Notes: generated by a model not told the origin, from the sequence alone. Shown: positions 41,717 to 49,879, counted from the stretch's first letter. The stretch: 64,000 nucleotides of DNA from Clostridia bacterium (GCA_017415515.1 JAFQGI010000001.1:41412-105411); one strand, 5' to 3'. A program made the numbers and translations.

Positions 41717-41746
41717 GAGTATGGACAGGATAGGGGAGGAACATTC
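41717..41746 (-). promoter_or_regulatory. SigF/SigG-type promoter of sigG
   Basis: On the minus strand GAATG (41746-41742), 18 nt, CATACTC (41723-41717), close to the SigG pattern GHATR-N18-CATNHTA with only the last base off. Autoregulation of sigG is known in Bacillus. Confidence 0.55.
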
Positions 41747-41749
41747 AAA

Positions 41750-41784
41750 CAAAAAAGCCTTCGGCAATAGCCGAAGGCTTTTTG
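41750..41784 (-). terminator. Terminator of rpmB
   Basis: A 14-bp perfect stem (41752-41765 with 41770-41783) with A and T flanks works on the minus strand just after rpmB and isolates sigG from it. Confidence 0.85.
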
Positions 41785-41803
41785 TGTTTACCTTTTAGTA
41801 AGA

Positions 41804-41992
41804 TCACACAGCGCGAGTGACCTTTCCGGAACGCAGGCAGCGGGTGCAGGCGTACACACGCTTGGGGGAACCGTCAACGATCGCCTTAACGCGGCGGATG
41901 TTGGCCTTCCAGCAGCGATTGGAACGTCTGTGGGAGTGGGACACACGGATACCGAAGGTAACGGCCTTGCCACAATATTCACACTTTGCCAT
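41804..41992 (-). CDS. rpmB: Ribosomal protein L28
   Basis: This 62-residue protein starts MAKCEYCGKAVTFGIRVSHS, has the RRSNRCWKANIRRVK core and CTRCLRSGKVTRAV at the end. Two CxxC pairs (residues 4-7 and near the C-terminus) make it a zinc-binding form of L28. The start is fixed by AAAGGAGGTG. It is a single-gene unit with a palindrome in its leader. Confidence 0.97.
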   Translation of the reverse strand: MAKCEYCGKAVTFGIRVSHSHRRSNRCWKANIRRVKAIVDGSPKRVYACTRCLRSGKVTRAV

Positions 41993-42016
41993 TGTTCTGC
42001 ACCTCCTTTTGTCACG

Positions 42017-42030
42017 CCGACCGCGGTCGG
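42017..42030 (-). other. 14-bp perfect palindrome in the rpmB leader
   Basis: CCGACCGCGGTCGG lies 25 bases before the rpmB start. It could be a leader hairpin or a binding site. No direct evidence for function. Confidence 0.4.
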
Positions 42031-42169
42031 ACCAAGCATAGTTTCTGTGAGGACAGAGTATCCCCACAGCGCAACGGAAACAGTTTAGCAGATTATGACG
42101 AAAAAATCAAGTCTTTTTTGCAAGGTTTGTAAAAATATTTTATTCTTCATGTTTGTTTATGGAAAACAC

Positions 42170-42198
42170 TTGTATTTTTCGTTTCCATTTGGTACAAT
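42170..42198 (+). promoter_or_regulatory. Sigma-A promoter of the site-2 protease / scpAB block
   Basis: TTGTAT (42170-42175), 17-nt spacer, TACAAT (42193-42198). In-frame ATGs upstream at 42095 and beyond are excluded as starts. Confidence 0.65.
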
Positions 42199-42250
42199 AA
42201 TATGGATTATATTGGAGAAGTTTGTGTGTGCATTTCATGGAGGTAGTACT

Positions 42251-42955
42251 ATGCTGTGGAATTTTATGCAGATGCGGGATGTTATGACGCCGCTGCAGTT
42301 GCTGTTGATGATGCTATCCTATGCCGTAGTGCTGTTTTTGTGTTTACCGGTGCACGAGTTGGCGCATGGATTGGTGGCCCATTGGTGCGGAGATGACACC
42401 GCAAAATGGTACGGCCGATTGACCTTAAATCCATTGAAGCATTTGGATGTGTGGGGTTCGGTGATGATTTTGGTGGCCGGTATCGGCTATGCAAAGCCGG
42501 TTCCTGTCAACAGCCGAAATTTCCGCAACTATAAACGAGATATGATCCTGGTGGCATTAGCTGGCCCCTTATCCAATTTCTTGATGGCGGTGTTGGCGGT
42601 GGGTATTTTCCGCGTCAGCAGTCTGTTTGTCACAAATTTTGATACTTTGTTTTGGCTTTGGTATATCCTGATCGGCATTGTTGCTTCGATCAACGTTTCG
42701 TTGATGGTTTTTAATTTGTTGCCCATCCCGCCGTTGGACGGTAGTCGCCTTTGGAGCACCTTACTTCCCGGTCGGTGGGCCTACACACTGGAACAGTACA
42801 GTCATTATATTACGATTGGTGTACTGTTGCTGGTGTTTACCGGTGTTTTGGATGGCCCCCTCAACCTGATGCAAAATGCGGTTGTCAGTTTGATCGGTAC
42901 TCTGATGGGTGAGCCGGATGTGTTTAATTTCTATGCATTGATCGGTTTGGCATAA
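42251..42955 (+). CDS. Site-2 protease family (M50) membrane metalloprotease
   Basis: The 234-residue protein has six hydrophobic segments, the zinc motif HELAHG in the second (PVHELAHGLVAHW) and the second ligand in NLLPIPPLDGS (Asp), as in the short YwhC/RseP-like M50 group. It lacks PDZ and CBS domains. It should cleave within membrane helices of unknown substrates. The start ATG follows TGGAGGTA. scpA begins 22 bases downstream; the linkage to scpAB is common in Clostridia. Confidence 0.9.
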   Translation: MLWNFMQMRDVMTPLQLLLMMLSYAVVLFLCLPVHELAHGLVAHWCGDDTAKWYGRLTLNPLKHLDVWGSVMILVAGIGYAKPVPVNSRNFRNYKRDMILVALAGPLSNFLMAVLAVGIFRVSSLFVTNFDTLFWLWYILIGIVASINVSLMVFNLLPIPPLDGSRLWSTLLPGRWAYTLEQYSHYITIGVLLLVFTGVLDGPLNLMQNAVVSLIGTLMGEPDVFNFYALIGLA

Positions 42956-42977
42956 TTACGCATATAGGAGCATTTTG

Positions 42978-43760
42978 ATGGAAACCATATCCTATAAGTT
43001 ACCGGATTTTGAAGGGCCTTTGGATCTGCTTCTCTTTCTGGTGCAAAAGAACAAACTGAATATTTACGACATACCTATTGCACAGGTGTTGGAGCAGTAT
43101 TTGGAAGCCATTCAGCAGATGAAGGACTACAACATGGATGTGGCCACCGAGTTTTTGGAGATGGCGGCCCGTCTGGTGCACATCAAATCCGTGATGCTGC
43201 TGCCTCGCTACGAGGAGGAGACCGAAGAACTGCGTCGTGAGCTGAGCGGGCAGTTGATTGAGTATCAGTTGTGCCAGCAGATGGCGCGTCGTTTGGCGGT
43301 GGATTATGTTGGCGGTGACCTTTTTATCCGCGAGGCGGAAGAGGTAGAGCCGGATATGACCTATCGTCGCACTCATAAAGCCGAGGAAATGTTGGACGCC
43401 TTTTTATCTGCCGCCGGTCGCGGTAAGCGGCGTATGCCGCCGCCTGCACAGGCATTTCATGGCATTGTGGCGCGCAAGATCGTGCCCGTGTCTACCAAGA
43501 TTGCGTATGTGTTGCGTAAGCTGTATACCCGTGGCAAGGTTACATACCAATCCTTGTTTAAAAAGGCGGAAACCAAGTCGGATCTGGTGGCCACTTTTCT
43601 TGCCTTGTTAGAGCTGATCAAATCGAAGCGCATCAGCGTTGAGGGGGAAGGGGAAAACCAGCAGGTGCAGATGCGTCCGCCGGAGGAGTGGGATACCACC
43701 ATCCCCGAGGAATTTGACGAGGAAAACGAGCACACGGAGGTGCTGACAGATGGAAATTAA
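42978..43760 (+). CDS. scpA: Segregation and condensation protein ScpA
   Basis: The 260-residue kleisin has the N-terminal FEGPLDLLLFLVQKNKLNIYD hallmark (here cut as FEGPLDLLLFLVQKNK), the IKSVMLLPRY stretch and the C-terminal winged helix (TYQSLFKKAETKSDLVATFLA, cut as FKKAETKSDLVATFLALLEL). It joins SMC heads with ScpB in chromosome condensation. ATG 42978 follows AGGAG; an in-frame TTG directly upstream is less likely. It overlaps scpB by 11 bases. Confidence 0.96.
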   Translation: METISYKLPDFEGPLDLLLFLVQKNKLNIYDIPIAQVLEQYLEAIQQMKDYNMDVATEFLEMAARLVHIKSVMLLPRYEEETEELRRELSGQLIEYQLCQQMARRLAVDYVGGDLFIREAEEVEPDMTYRRTHKAEEMLDAFLSAAGRGKRRMPPPAQAFHGIVARKIVPVSTKIAYVLRKLYTRGKVTYQSLFKKAETKSDLVATFLALLELIKSKRISVEGEGENQQVQMRPPEEWDTTIPEEFDEENEHTEVLTDGN

Positions 43761-44385
43761 ACAGTATCAAGCTGCCATTGAGGCCATTTTGTTTGCCAGC
43801 GGCGAGCCGGTGCCGGTATCCCGTTTGGCGTTAGCACTGGAATTGGACGAAGAGACCACCCGCCGCATTGCGGAGGATTGGGCGCAGGACGTCAACACAC
43901 GAGAGGGTGGTATGACCGCATTGCGGTTGGACGATCAATATCAGCTGTGCAGTAGTAAAGCTTATGCCGGCTATGTGCGTAAGGCGATGGACATTCGCCG
44001 CAACACGCCCCTTTCTCAGGCGGCGATGGAGGTGTTGGCCATTATCGCCTACAATCAGCCGGTGACGCGTCCCTTTGTGGAGCAGGTGCGTGGCGTGGAT
44101 TGCAGTGCGGTGATTCAGGGCCTTCAACAGAAAGGACTTATCGAGGAAAAGGGCCGTATGGACCTGCCCGGTCGTCCTTTGTTGTACGGAACTACTGCCA
44201 ACTTCCTGCGATGCTTTGGCATCTCTTCGTTGGATCAGTTGCCTCCTCTGCCGCAAAAGGAGGATAATACCATGCGTGAGACCACGCTGGATGAGGTGCT
44301 GATGGAGCAACAGCCTGTTAATGATGGTGTGTTCGGCCCCGATGAGGAATACGAAGATAGCGTGGATGACGGACAGGAGGAATAA
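43750..44385 (+). CDS. scpB: Segregation and condensation protein ScpB
   Basis: The 211-residue protein has two winged helices with IEAILFASGEPV, LSQAAMEVLAIIAYNQPVTR (cut: SQAAMEVLAIIAYNQPV) and GRPLLYGTTANFLRCFGI, typical of ScpB. The C-terminal 40 residues are acidic and look disordered. It is translationally coupled to scpA through an 11-base overlap. Confidence 0.96.
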   Translation: MEIKQYQAAIEAILFASGEPVPVSRLALALELDEETTRRIAEDWAQDVNTREGGMTALRLDDQYQLCSSKAYAGYVRKAMDIRRNTPLSQAAMEVLAIIAYNQPVTRPFVEQVRGVDCSAVIQGLQQKGLIEEKGRMDLPGRPLLYGTTANFLRCFGISSLDQLPPLPQKEDNTMRETTLDEVLMEQQPVNDGVFGPDEEYEDSVDDGQEE

Positions 44386-44388
44386 TCC

Positions 44389-45030
44389 GTGTGGGTTTGG
44401 TATAGCCTGCTGGGTTTGCTCTTATTGCTGATTGTGGCGTTGTCGGTGCCGGTTTACGGTCGTATTGCATACGAAGGCGAACTGTTGGTGCGGATTCGTG
44501 TGCTGGGTATCCCGATTACGTTGACACCTGCGCCACCAAAAAAAGAAAAGATGTCGTTGCGTTCTGTCGGCAAAAAGGCAAAGAAGCCGACAACCGAGAA
44601 ACCGTCCAAGGTCAAGGAAATGATCGCGTTGATGAAACAGGACGATTTGGCCGGAACGCTGCATTTTCTTCATGAGGTAGCACGATTGGCGGCCAAAGCG
44701 GTGGGGCGTATTTTGCGTTCCGTGACGGTGAATCGGATGGATTTACAATTGCTTATTGCGACCGATGATCCCGCTGTGACGGCACAGCGATACGGACAGG
44801 TTTGTGGCGTGTTATATCCCGCCTTGGCGGGTATTGAAAGCGCGGTACGCATCCGTCACCGCAAAGTGAGAGTGGAGCCCAATTTCTTAATGGAAAAAAG
44901 CGCTGTGCGCTTTGACGTGCGCCTGCGGTTGTCGGTGTGGCGACTGTTGGGCGCGGGAATTGCCCTGCTATGGGGATTCCTAATGATAAAAGAGCAAAGT
45001 GATCCCCAAATTACGAAGGAGGTTTCCTAA
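44389..45030 (+). CDS. DUF2953 membrane-anchored protein
   Basis: The 213-residue protein has one N-terminal span (about 3-20, LLGLLLLLIVALSVPVYG), a Lys-rich segment (50-75), then a beta/alpha domain with RILRSVTVNRMDLQLLIATDDPAVTA (cut: SVTVNRMDLQLLIATDD), the usual DUF2953 core. A GTG start at 44389 lies 3 bases after scpB. In Clostridia this family usually precedes ytfJ, as here, suggesting a role in sporulation or envelope; function is unproven. Confidence 0.75.
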   Translation: MWVWYSLLGLLLLLIVALSVPVYGRIAYEGELLVRIRVLGIPITLTPAPPKKEKMSLRSVGKKAKKPTTEKPSKVKEMIALMKQDDLAGTLHFLHEVARLAAKAVGRILRSVTVNRMDLQLLIATDDPAVTAQRYGQVCGVLYPALAGIESAVRIRHRKVRVEPNFLMEKSAVRFDVRLRLSVWRLLGAGIALLWGFLMIKEQSDPQITKEVS

Positions 45031-45031
45031 T

Positions 45032-45412
45032 ATGAACAGCAACGTAGAAGGTTTGATGGGTGTATCTGTGGAGAAGATCCGCGAAATGGTGGATGCCAAC
45101 ACGGTAATTGGTACGCCGATTGCCGTAGGTGACGGTGTGACCATTATTCCCGTTTCCAAGGTGTCTTATGGTTTTGCTTCCGGCGGTTCCGATTTGCCCG
45201 CGAAGAGCAGTTCCGATTTGTTCGGTGGTGGCGCCGGTGCGGGCATTAATATCACTCCCGTGGCCTTTTTGACCATCAAGGACGGCGAAATCAATTTGCT
45301 TCCTGTCGTTTCCAAGCCGGATACACTGGATCGTTTGGTTTCTTTGGTGCCGGAAGCGGTGAGCAAGATCTCCGACATGAAAAAGAAGAAAGAAGACAAG
45401 ACTGAGGAATAA
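45032..45412 (+). CDS. ytfJ: Sporulation protein YtfJ (GerW family)
   Basis: The 126-residue protein has the GerW pattern: GVSVEKIREMVDANTVIGTPI at the start, VTIIPVSKVSYGFASGGSD and a Gly-rich FGGGAGAGINITPVAFL. In Bacillus GerW/YtfJ is a forespore protein needed for germination response to some germinants. The ATG at 45032 follows AGGAGGTTT. It lies 1 base after the DUF2953 stop. Confidence 0.93.
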   Translation: MNSNVEGLMGVSVEKIREMVDANTVIGTPIAVGDGVTIIPVSKVSYGFASGGSDLPAKSSSDLFGGGAGAGINITPVAFLTIKDGEINLLPVVSKPDTLDRLVSLVPEAVSKISDMKKKKEDKTEE

Positions 45413-45423
45413 GGAGAAACCCT

Positions 45424-46218
45424 ATGGCATTGGTACGCCTGCAAAAGGTGTTGTCCGAGCGCGGAATTGCATCCCGCCGCAAGGCGGAGGAGCTGATTGC
45501 CGCAGGACACGTTAAAGTAAACGGTCGCCCGGCACAACTGGGTGACAAGGTGGATGACCGAAAGGATGTCATCCACGTTCGTGGCAAAAAACTGGGCGTG
45601 GCACCGAAATCGGTGTATATCGCCCTACATAAACCGCGGGGATATATCACCACGATGGCTGACGAAAAAGGGCGTAAATGCGTGGAAGAGTTGGTGCGCA
45701 GCGTGGGGGTGCCGGTGCACCCCATCGGCCGCTTGGATCGTGAGTCTGAGGGGTTGTTGCTCTTTACCAATGACGGTGATTTTTCCAATGCGGTAATTCA
45801 TCCCTCCACCCATGTGCCAAAGCATTATCGTGTCACGTTGCGTACACCGATGACCGAGGAGCAACGTCTACAATTCGAAGAGGGCGTGATGCTGGACGGC
45901 CGTCGCACCGCTCCTTGCGAGGTGCGTATCGTTTCCAGCGCTCCCGATCGTTGCGTGGTGGAAATTACGCTGTATGAGGGGCGCAATCGCCAAATTCGTC
46001 GCATGTGTGAGCTGTTCGGCTTGGAGGTTGTTCGCCTGCGTCGTAATGCTATCGGCAAGGTGAAGCTGGGTATGCTCCCCGTGGGCAACTGGCGTTATCT
46101 CACTCCGGATGAGGTGCGCAATCTGGTGATGGCCACCGGTGTGACCAAGAAGATTGCCGCCGGCTATATCAAGTATGGGAAGGAGCCTGACCGTGATTAC
46201 CATACTGCCCGCCGATAA
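45424..46218 (+). CDS. rluB: 23S rRNA pseudouridine synthase of the RluB/RsuA family
   Basis: The 264-residue protein has an S4 RNA-binding domain (MALVRLQKVLSERGIASRRK to about 60) and the catalytic block GRLDRESEGLLLFTNDG with the essential Asp. The GRNRQIRRMCELFG stretch is also diagnostic. It probably modifies U2605-equivalent of 23S rRNA. The next gene starts within its last 26 bases. Confidence 0.93.
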   Translation: MALVRLQKVLSERGIASRRKAEELIAAGHVKVNGRPAQLGDKVDDRKDVIHVRGKKLGVAPKSVYIALHKPRGYITTMADEKGRKCVEELVRSVGVPVHPIGRLDRESEGLLLFTNDGDFSNAVIHPSTHVPKHYRVTLRTPMTEEQRLQFEEGVMLDGRRTAPCEVRIVSSAPDRCVVEITLYEGRNRQIRRMCELFGLEVVRLRRNAIGKVKLGMLPVGNWRYLTPDEVRNLVMATGVTKKIAAGYIKYGKEPDRDYHTARR

Positions 46219-46543
46219 GGCGTTTTTGCAGAGTGTCGCCGCCCCCGATGGGGTTGAGGCGATGGTGCTGCGGGACAGTGACGGAACGGTGTTTGGACAC
46301 GCTCTGTTTCGTGTAACGGGAGATAGGGTAGAGGTGTTGTCTGTTCGCACCGATCTGCCTGTGATGGCAGAGGGATTGATTCGCTCGGTGCTGAATGTTG
46401 GTGATTGCCGTGGCGCTACCGAGGGTTTCTGTTCCGACGAGAGTATGTCGGCGATGCTCCGCCATCTGGAGTTCCAGCCGACGGAGAATGGTTACGCTGT
46501 CTCCTTGGCACAGTTTTTTCGTGGCGAGTGCCACTGTCAGTGA
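46193..46543 (+). CDS. Small GNAT-like protein
   Basis: The 116-residue protein looks like a shortened acetyltransferase fold: VLRDSDGTVFGHALFRV (strands 2-3), VEVLSVRTDLPVMAEGLIRSVLN where acetyl-CoA-binding strand 4/helix 3 would be, and MSAMLRHLEFQPTENGYAVSL at the end. It lacks a clear QxxGxG/A loop, so activity is uncertain. The start is GTG 46193, with AAGGAG 7 nt upstream, inside rluB. I cannot name its substrate. Confidence 0.55.
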   Translation: MITILPADKAFLQSVAAPDGVEAMVLRDSDGTVFGHALFRVTGDRVEVLSVRTDLPVMAEGLIRSVLNVGDCRGATEGFCSDESMSAMLRHLEFQPTENGYAVSLAQFFRGECHCQ

Positions 46544-46590
46544 TTTTGCAAATAATTAGGCAATATGCTTTTTTGAAAGGATGATTATCA

Positions 46591-46926
46591 ATGAAAAAGT
46601 TCCACATCACCGTTAATGGTAACGCCTACGAGGTGGACGTCGAGGAAATCGGCGCCGCTTCTGCCTCTGCGGTTGCTCCCGCTGCGGCTCCGGCGGCTGC
46701 TGCTCCTGCCGGCGGTACCGTCATTACCTGCCCTATGCCCGGCACCATTATTGATATTAAGGTTTCTGCCGGTCAGGCCGTGACTGAGGGTCAGGTGCTG
46801 GTGATTTTCGAGGCCATGAAGATGGAAAATGAGATTGTCGCCCCCTGCGCCGGTACCGTTGCCTCCATCAACTGTGGCAAGGGTGACAGCGTGGATTCCG
46901 GTTCTGTTCTGCTGAGCCTGAACTAA
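46591..46926 (+). CDS. Biotin carboxyl carrier protein (decarboxylase gamma/BCCP type)
   Basis: The 111-residue protein has a short N-terminal domain, an Ala/Pro-rich linker (residues about 28-50) and a biotinyl domain with the biotinylation motif EAMKMEN. It carries CO2 between partial reactions of a biotin enzyme. The carboxyltransferase subunit gene follows 16 bases downstream, so they form one complex. No biotin carboxylase or membrane decarboxylase gene is in the window. Confidence 0.92.
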   Translation: MKKFHITVNGNAYEVDVEEIGAASASAVAPAAAPAAAAPAGGTVITCPMPGTIIDIKVSAGQAVTEGQVLVIFEAMKMENEIVAPCAGTVASINCGKGDSVDSGSVLLSLN

Positions 46927-46942
46927 TTGTGAGGTGAAAGAT

Positions 46943-48340
46943 ATGGCTAAACCCATTAAAATCACCGAGGTGGTGCTTCGCGACGCTCACCAGTCGTTGC
47001 TGGCTACCCGTATGACCATGGACGAGATGCGTCCTATCTTGGCTGAGATGGATAAGATTCCTTATTTCTCCGTCGAGTGCTGGGGCGGCGCTACCTTCGA
47101 CTCCTGCATCCGTTTCCTGGGGGAGGATCCCTGGGATCGTCTGCGCATTATGCGTCAGGAGATGCCCCACCAGAAGTTGCAGATGCTCTTCCGCGGTCAG
47201 AACATGCTGGGTTATCGTCCTTATGCTGACGACGTGGTGGAATATTTTGTGCAGAAGTCGGTGGCCAACGGTATTGACGTCATCCGTATCTTTGATGCCC
47301 TCAATGATGCGCGTAACCTGCAGACCGCTATCAAGGCCGCTAACAACGAAAAGGCTCACGTGCAGGGCTGCATCAGCTACACCCTCAGCCCCGTGCACAA
47401 CAACGAATATTACGCAGAGTACGCCAAAACCTTGGAGGAGATGGGGGCACACTCCATCTGCATCAAGGATATGGCGGGCCTGCTGACTCCCTATGCTTGC
47501 TACGACTTGGTTTCCCGCTTGAAGGAGACGGTGTCCATTCCCGTGGATATTCATAGCCACTACACTGCCGGCTTGGCTTCTATGTCCATTATGAAAGGCA
47601 TTGAAGCGGGTGCGGATATTGTGGATACCGCTATGAGCCCCCTGTCTGTGGGTACCTCTCATATGCCAACCGAGTCCTTGGTGGCGGCCTTACAGGGTAC
47701 GGAGTACGATACCGGTTTGGATCTCAACCAGCTTAACGTGGTGCGTACTCACTTTGCTAAGTTGCGCGAGAAGTACATCGGTTCCGGTCAGATCAGCCAC
47801 AAGTCCTTGGGTGTGGACGCCAATACTCTGCTGTATCAGGTGCCCGGTGGTATGTTCTCCAATATGCTGGGTCAGCTGAAGGAGGCAGGAAAAGAAGATA
47901 AGCTGGATGAGGTGTTGGCGGAGATCCCTCGTGTGCGTAAGGATTCCGGCTATCCTCCTCTGGTGACTCCCACCAGCCAGATCGTGGGCACCCAAGCGGT
48001 GTTTAACGTCATTCTGGGCGAGCGCTACAAGATGGTGACCAAGGAGTTCCGCGGTATGATCCACGGTGATTACGGTAAGACTCCTGCCCCCATCGACCCG
48101 GAGTTCTCTAAGAAAATTTTGGGTGACGACCAGCCCATCACCTGCCGTTTTGCGGATACCTTGGCTCCTGAGTTGGACAAACTGCGCGAGGAGGCTGCGC
48201 CCTATGTGAAGCAGGAGGAGGATGTGCTGACCTACGCCATGTTCCCCCAGGTGGCACCTAAATTCTTTGCAAACCGCGACAAGAAAGAGGATACATCGGC
48301 ACCTTACAGTCCGGAGGTTGTCGTCACTCCTGTTAATTGA
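46943..48340 (+). CDS. Carboxyltransferase subunit (oxaloacetate decarboxylase alpha / pyruvate carboxylase B type)
   Basis: The 465-residue protein is the carboxyltransferase barrel of OadA/PycB: LRDAHQSLLATRM near the N-terminus, then ECWGGATFDSCIRFLGEDPW, SIPVDIHSHYTAGLASM (metal His pair) and a conserved C-terminal domain. It transfers CO2 between oxaloacetate/pyruvate and biotin. The attached biotin domain of many OadA proteins is absent; the separate carrier upstream supplies it. ATG 46943 follows GAGGTG. Whether the complex decarboxylates oxaloacetate or carboxylates pyruvate is open. Confidence 0.9.
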   Translation: MAKPIKITEVVLRDAHQSLLATRMTMDEMRPILAEMDKIPYFSVECWGGATFDSCIRFLGEDPWDRLRIMRQEMPHQKLQMLFRGQNMLGYRPYADDVVEYFVQKSVANGIDVIRIFDALNDARNLQTAIKAANNEKAHVQGCISYTLSPVHNNEYYAEYAKTLEEMGAHSICIKDMAGLLTPYACYDLVSRLKETVSIPVDIHSHYTAGLASMSIMKGIEAGADIVDTAMSPLSVGTSHMPTESLVAALQGTEYDTGLDLNQLNVVRTHFAKLREKYIGSGQISHKSLGVDANTLLYQVPGGMFSNMLGQLKEAGKEDKLDEVLAEIPRVRKDSGYPPLVTPTSQIVGTQAVFNVILGERYKMVTKEFRGMIHGDYGKTPAPIDPEFSKKILGDDQPITCRFADTLAPELDKLREEAAPYVKQEEDVLTYAMFPQVAPKFFANRDKKEDTSAPYSPEVVVTPVN

Positions 48341-48343
48341 TTT

Positions 48344-48379
48344 AAAACGCCGTCTGCCGATAGGGCAGGCGGCGTTTTT
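48344..48379 (+). terminator. Rho-independent terminator
   Basis: A 15-bp stem with one wobble (48344-48358 with 48364-48378) and T5 ends the carboxyltransferase operon. Confidence 0.85.
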
Positions 48380-48411
48380 GACTTTTCTTAGCGGATGTGA
48401 CGAAGCGTGTC

Positions 48412-48440
48412 TTGGTGAATAACCGACAATATGGTATAAT
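48412..48440 (+). promoter_or_regulatory. Sigma-A promoter of the XRE-membrane gene
   Basis: TTGGTG (48412-48417), 17-nt spacer, TATAAT (48435-48440), with a TGG extension before the -10. Confidence 0.55.
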
Positions 48441-48464
48441 ATCCACAACGAAAGGATGCTGATG

Positions 48465-49067
48465 ATGGAATTTTACGAAAAATTGCAAGCTTTGCGCAAG
48501 CAGAGCGGTCTCACGCAAGAGGAATTAGCTCAAGTACTGTACGTGTCGCGCACAGCGATCTCCAAATGGGAGTCGGGTAGGGGATACCCTAACATCGAAT
48601 CGTTGAAGGCCATCGCCGCTTATTTTTCGGTGACAGTGGATGCTCTATTGTCCGGTGAGCAGGTGCTAAGCATCGCCGAAAAGGAACAGCAGCAAAAGCG
48701 AGCGCAACTGTGTGACCTAATTTTGGGTTTGTTGAATAGTAGTGTAGCGTTACTTTTGGTGTTGCCTTGTTTTAGACAGACGGTGGACGGCGATGTACAG
48801 GCGGTATCTTTGTTGTGTTTGATCGCTGTGAATTCCTACACGTATGTTTTCTATTGGATAGCGATCGGTCTTTGCGTTGGTGTTGGTGCTTTGATGTTGT
48901 TTATGCAGAAGTGTCATTCCCATTGGTGGATGAGGGCAAAGCATATTCTTTCTTTGGCAGTGGTCAGTCTGGGAGTCTTGTTGTTTATTCTAGGAACGCA
49001 ACCCTATGCAGCGGTATTGTTGTTCTCTTTTCTAACCATACAGGTGTTGCTGTTGCTGAAAAAGTGA
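48465..49067 (+). CDS. XRE regulator with C-terminal membrane domain
   Basis: The 200-residue protein joins an XRE HTH domain (1-65; LTQEELAQVLYVSRTAISKWE) to a membrane part with four hydrophobic segments (about 83-100, 110-135, 150-172, 176-198). This layout is common in Firmicutes for membrane-tethered regulators whose signal is unknown. Three ATGs lie close together (48456, 48462, 48465); 48465 has the best spacing to AAAGGA. It is followed by a PAP2 gene in the same direction. Confidence 0.8.
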   Translation: MEFYEKLQALRKQSGLTQEELAQVLYVSRTAISKWESGRGYPNIESLKAIAAYFSVTVDALLSGEQVLSIAEKEQQQKRAQLCDLILGLLNSSVALLLVLPCFRQTVDGDVQAVSLLCLIAVNSYTYVFYWIAIGLCVGVGALMLFMQKCHSHWWMRAKHILSLAVVSLGVLLFILGTQPYAAVLLFSFLTIQVLLLLKK

Positions 49068-49162
49068 TGACACCTAGCGTATCACTGCTGTGACGACTCG
49101 TTGCTTGCATACTGGTGCTCCATCTCTTATGCTGTAGTTAAAGTCGTGTAGGAGGTAGAGAA

Positions 49163-49801
49163 ATGAAAAAGAGATATGGAACAAGTGCGGGTTTGTTGTT
49201 TGCGTTTGCACTATGGACGGTGGCTGTCCTCTTTGTGGATGTGGCGGCTATCGGACCTGGAGGGTCCGTGGTTGGCTTTGCTACACTGAATGCGTGGTTT
49301 CATCGATTGACCGGAGTGCATATGACCTTGTACACCATCACTGACTGGCTCGGTCTGGTACCTGTGGCTGTATGTGTCGCGTTTGCGCTCTTTGGTTTGT
49401 GCCAATGGATACGGCGTAAGAGAATCAATTATGTAGATGCGGATATACTAATCCTTGGTGGATTTTATATTGTTACTATCGTGGCCTATCTGTTGTTTGA
49501 GGCGGTGGTGATCAACTACCGACCTATCTTGATTGAGGGTTGCCTGGAAGCTTCCTATCCGTCCTCCACAACCTTGCTTACACTGTGTGTGATGTCTACG
49601 GCCGGATTGCAGTTGCGCAGACGTATGCGGTGTGGCATATTTCGTAACATTGTGTTAACTGCACTGGGTGTGTTTACCATTTTTATGGTGATAGGGCGTT
49701 TGATTTCGGGTGTACATTGGTTGACCGATATTGTTGGTGGCATTTTGCTCAGCGCCGGATTGGTATGGATGTATGCTGCGGTTTGTTATGTAGGAAACTG
49801 A
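49163..49801 (+). CDS. PAP2-family membrane phosphatase
   Basis: The 212-residue protein has six membrane segments and PAP2 motifs: NYRPILIEG (motif 1, the Lys replaced), YPSSTTLL where PSGH is usual, and GRLISGVHWLTDIVGG (motif 3, catalytic His). The canonical SGH histidine is replaced by Thr, so activity may be reduced or altered. Likely substrates would be lipid phosphates such as undecaprenyl pyrophosphate. RBS GTAGGAGG. Confidence 0.8.
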   Translation: MKKRYGTSAGLLFAFALWTVAVLFVDVAAIGPGGSVVGFATLNAWFHRLTGVHMTLYTITDWLGLVPVAVCVAFALFGLCQWIRRKRINYVDADILILGGFYIVTIVAYLLFEAVVINYRPILIEGCLEASYPSSTTLLTLCVMSTAGLQLRRRMRCGIFRNIVLTALGVFTIFMVIGRLISGVHWLTDIVGGILLSAGLVWMYAAVCYVGN

Positions 49802-49806
49802 TATGT

Positions 49807-49842
49807 AAGCCACTGTTTGTAAAAGCAAACGGTGGCTTTTTG
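49807..49842 (+). terminator. Rho-independent terminator
   Basis: A 13-bp stem with one wobble (49807-49819 with 49826-49838) and a T5 tail. Confidence 0.8.
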
Positions 49843-49850
49843 TGATCCTA

Positions 49851-49879
49851 TTGACTTTTGTGATAGGTTGTGATAAAAT
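49851..49879 (+). promoter_or_regulatory. Promoter of the TetR-ABC operon
   Basis: TTGACT (49851-49856), 17-nt spacer, TAAAAT (49874-49879). The AT-rich sequence 49880-49911 (CATA ... TATG, ATATA ... TATAT) could hold the TetR operator, but the symmetry is poor. Confidence 0.6.

Noticed and set aside
41404-41748. A separate 114-residue gene upstream of a second sigma-factor gene
   Set aside because: The two frames align end to end with SigG and are joined by one missing base, so they are a single interrupted gene.
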